Made by a program: the position numbers and the translations under genes
The notes under the pieces: generated by a model
The model's input: only the letters and a program-made list of their open reading frames with translations
Databases searched by the model: none
What the model was told of the DNA's origin: nothing
Part shown: one piece after another, positions 63,783 through 64,000 of the stretch
How positions within the stretch are numbered: the stretch's first letter is position 1
How the letters are laid out: each line of letters begins with the position of its first letter
Origin: Leishmania mexicana MHOM/GT/2001/U1103
Taxonomy: Eukaryota; Euglenozoa; Kinetoplastea; Trypanosomatida; Trypanosomatidae
DNA length: 64,000 bases
Assembly: GCF_000234665.1 (NCBI RefSeq)
Contig: NC_018315.1
Span: forward strand, 494,296 to 558,295
Direction of reading: 5' to 3'

Positions 63783-64000
63783 TTAGGGTTAGGGTTAGGG
63801 TTAGGGTTAGGGTTAGGGTTAGGGTTAGGGTTAGGGTTAGGGTTAGGGTTAGGGTTAGGGTTAGGGTTAGGGTTAGGGTTAGGGTTAGGGTTAGGGTTAG
63901 GGTTAGGGTTAGGGTTAGGGTTAGGGTTAGGGTTAGGGTTAGGGTTAGGGTTAGGGTTAGGGTTAGGGTTAGGGTTAGGGTTAGGGTTAGGGTTAGGGTT
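63783..64000 (+). repeat. Telomere, TTAGGG array (36 units plus TT)
   Basis: Perfect TTAGGG repeats run to the end of the window. The G-rich strand reads 5' to 3' toward the end, as expected for the right end of a chromosome. TTAGGG is the kinetoplastid (and vertebrate) telomere repeat. Confidence 0.99.

Noticed and set aside
63475..63786. 103-codon frame ending in Gly-Thr repeats
   Set aside because: Translation of the TACGGG array; the array simply lacks stop codons on this strand.
1..64000. CRISPR arrays, bacterial operons, tRNA or rRNA genes
   Set aside because: None seen; the only regular arrays are telomeric hexamers and dinucleotide runs, and the genome is eukaryotic.

Overview
The window is the right-hand end of a Leishmania-type chromosome. 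It finishes in a perfect TTAGGG telomere. All supported genes lie on the + strand, pointing at the telomere, as one directional (polycistronic) cluster. No gene shows an intron. Most genes are preceded by a polypyrimidine tract and a downstream AG, the signature of spliced-leader trans-splicing. Coding sequence is GC-rich at third positions, and the spacers are T/C- and GT-rich with many short CA/TG runs. Two nearly identical elements resembling Leishmania SIDER2 retroposons support the genus. The species cannot be fixed from sequence alone; the arrangement is compatible with chromosome 11 (recollection, not checked).

Layout. (1) 1-34322: a family of full-length ABCA-type ABC transporters. 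It holds one 5'-truncated gene (1-5822) interrupted by a 100-N gap that looks like an assembly artefact, one deletion-ridden pseudogene (7927-8893), and two complete genes (14382-19736, 28431-34322). A TatD-family nuclease gene (25629-26639) lies between the last two. Spacers here are unusually long (5-6 kb), and the paralogues share tracts of near identity that imply gene conversion. (2) 36832-51267: single-copy housekeeping-type genes, namely a small conserved-looking protein, an armadillo-repeat protein resembling radial spoke protein RSPH14, a polytopic MFS-like protein, a 1775-aa protein resembling central-pair protein SPAG17/PF6, and a nodulin-like MFS transporter. (3) 51843-61603: an inverted SIDER2, a coiled-coil protein, mitochondrial ribosomal protein uL4m, a TruD-family protein that appears to have lost its catalytic Asp, a 73-aa ORF and an SH3-domain protein. 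(4) 61604-64000: gene-poor subtelomere with a possible decayed gene, 22 perfect TACGGG units, then 36 TTAGGG units.

Functional themes: lipid/drug transport (ABCA), flagellar axoneme (two candidates), mitochondrial translation (uL4m and possibly the TruD-like neighbour), and membrane transport (two MFS proteins). Neighbouring genes in kinetoplastids are usually not functionally linked, so co-location is weak evidence. The most notable observations are the decayed ATPase site in the first ABCA, the tyrosine/asparagine-rich tail on the third ABCA, the inverted SIDER2 pair around about 27 kb, the catalytically altered TruD-like protein, and the TACGGG block at the telomere base.
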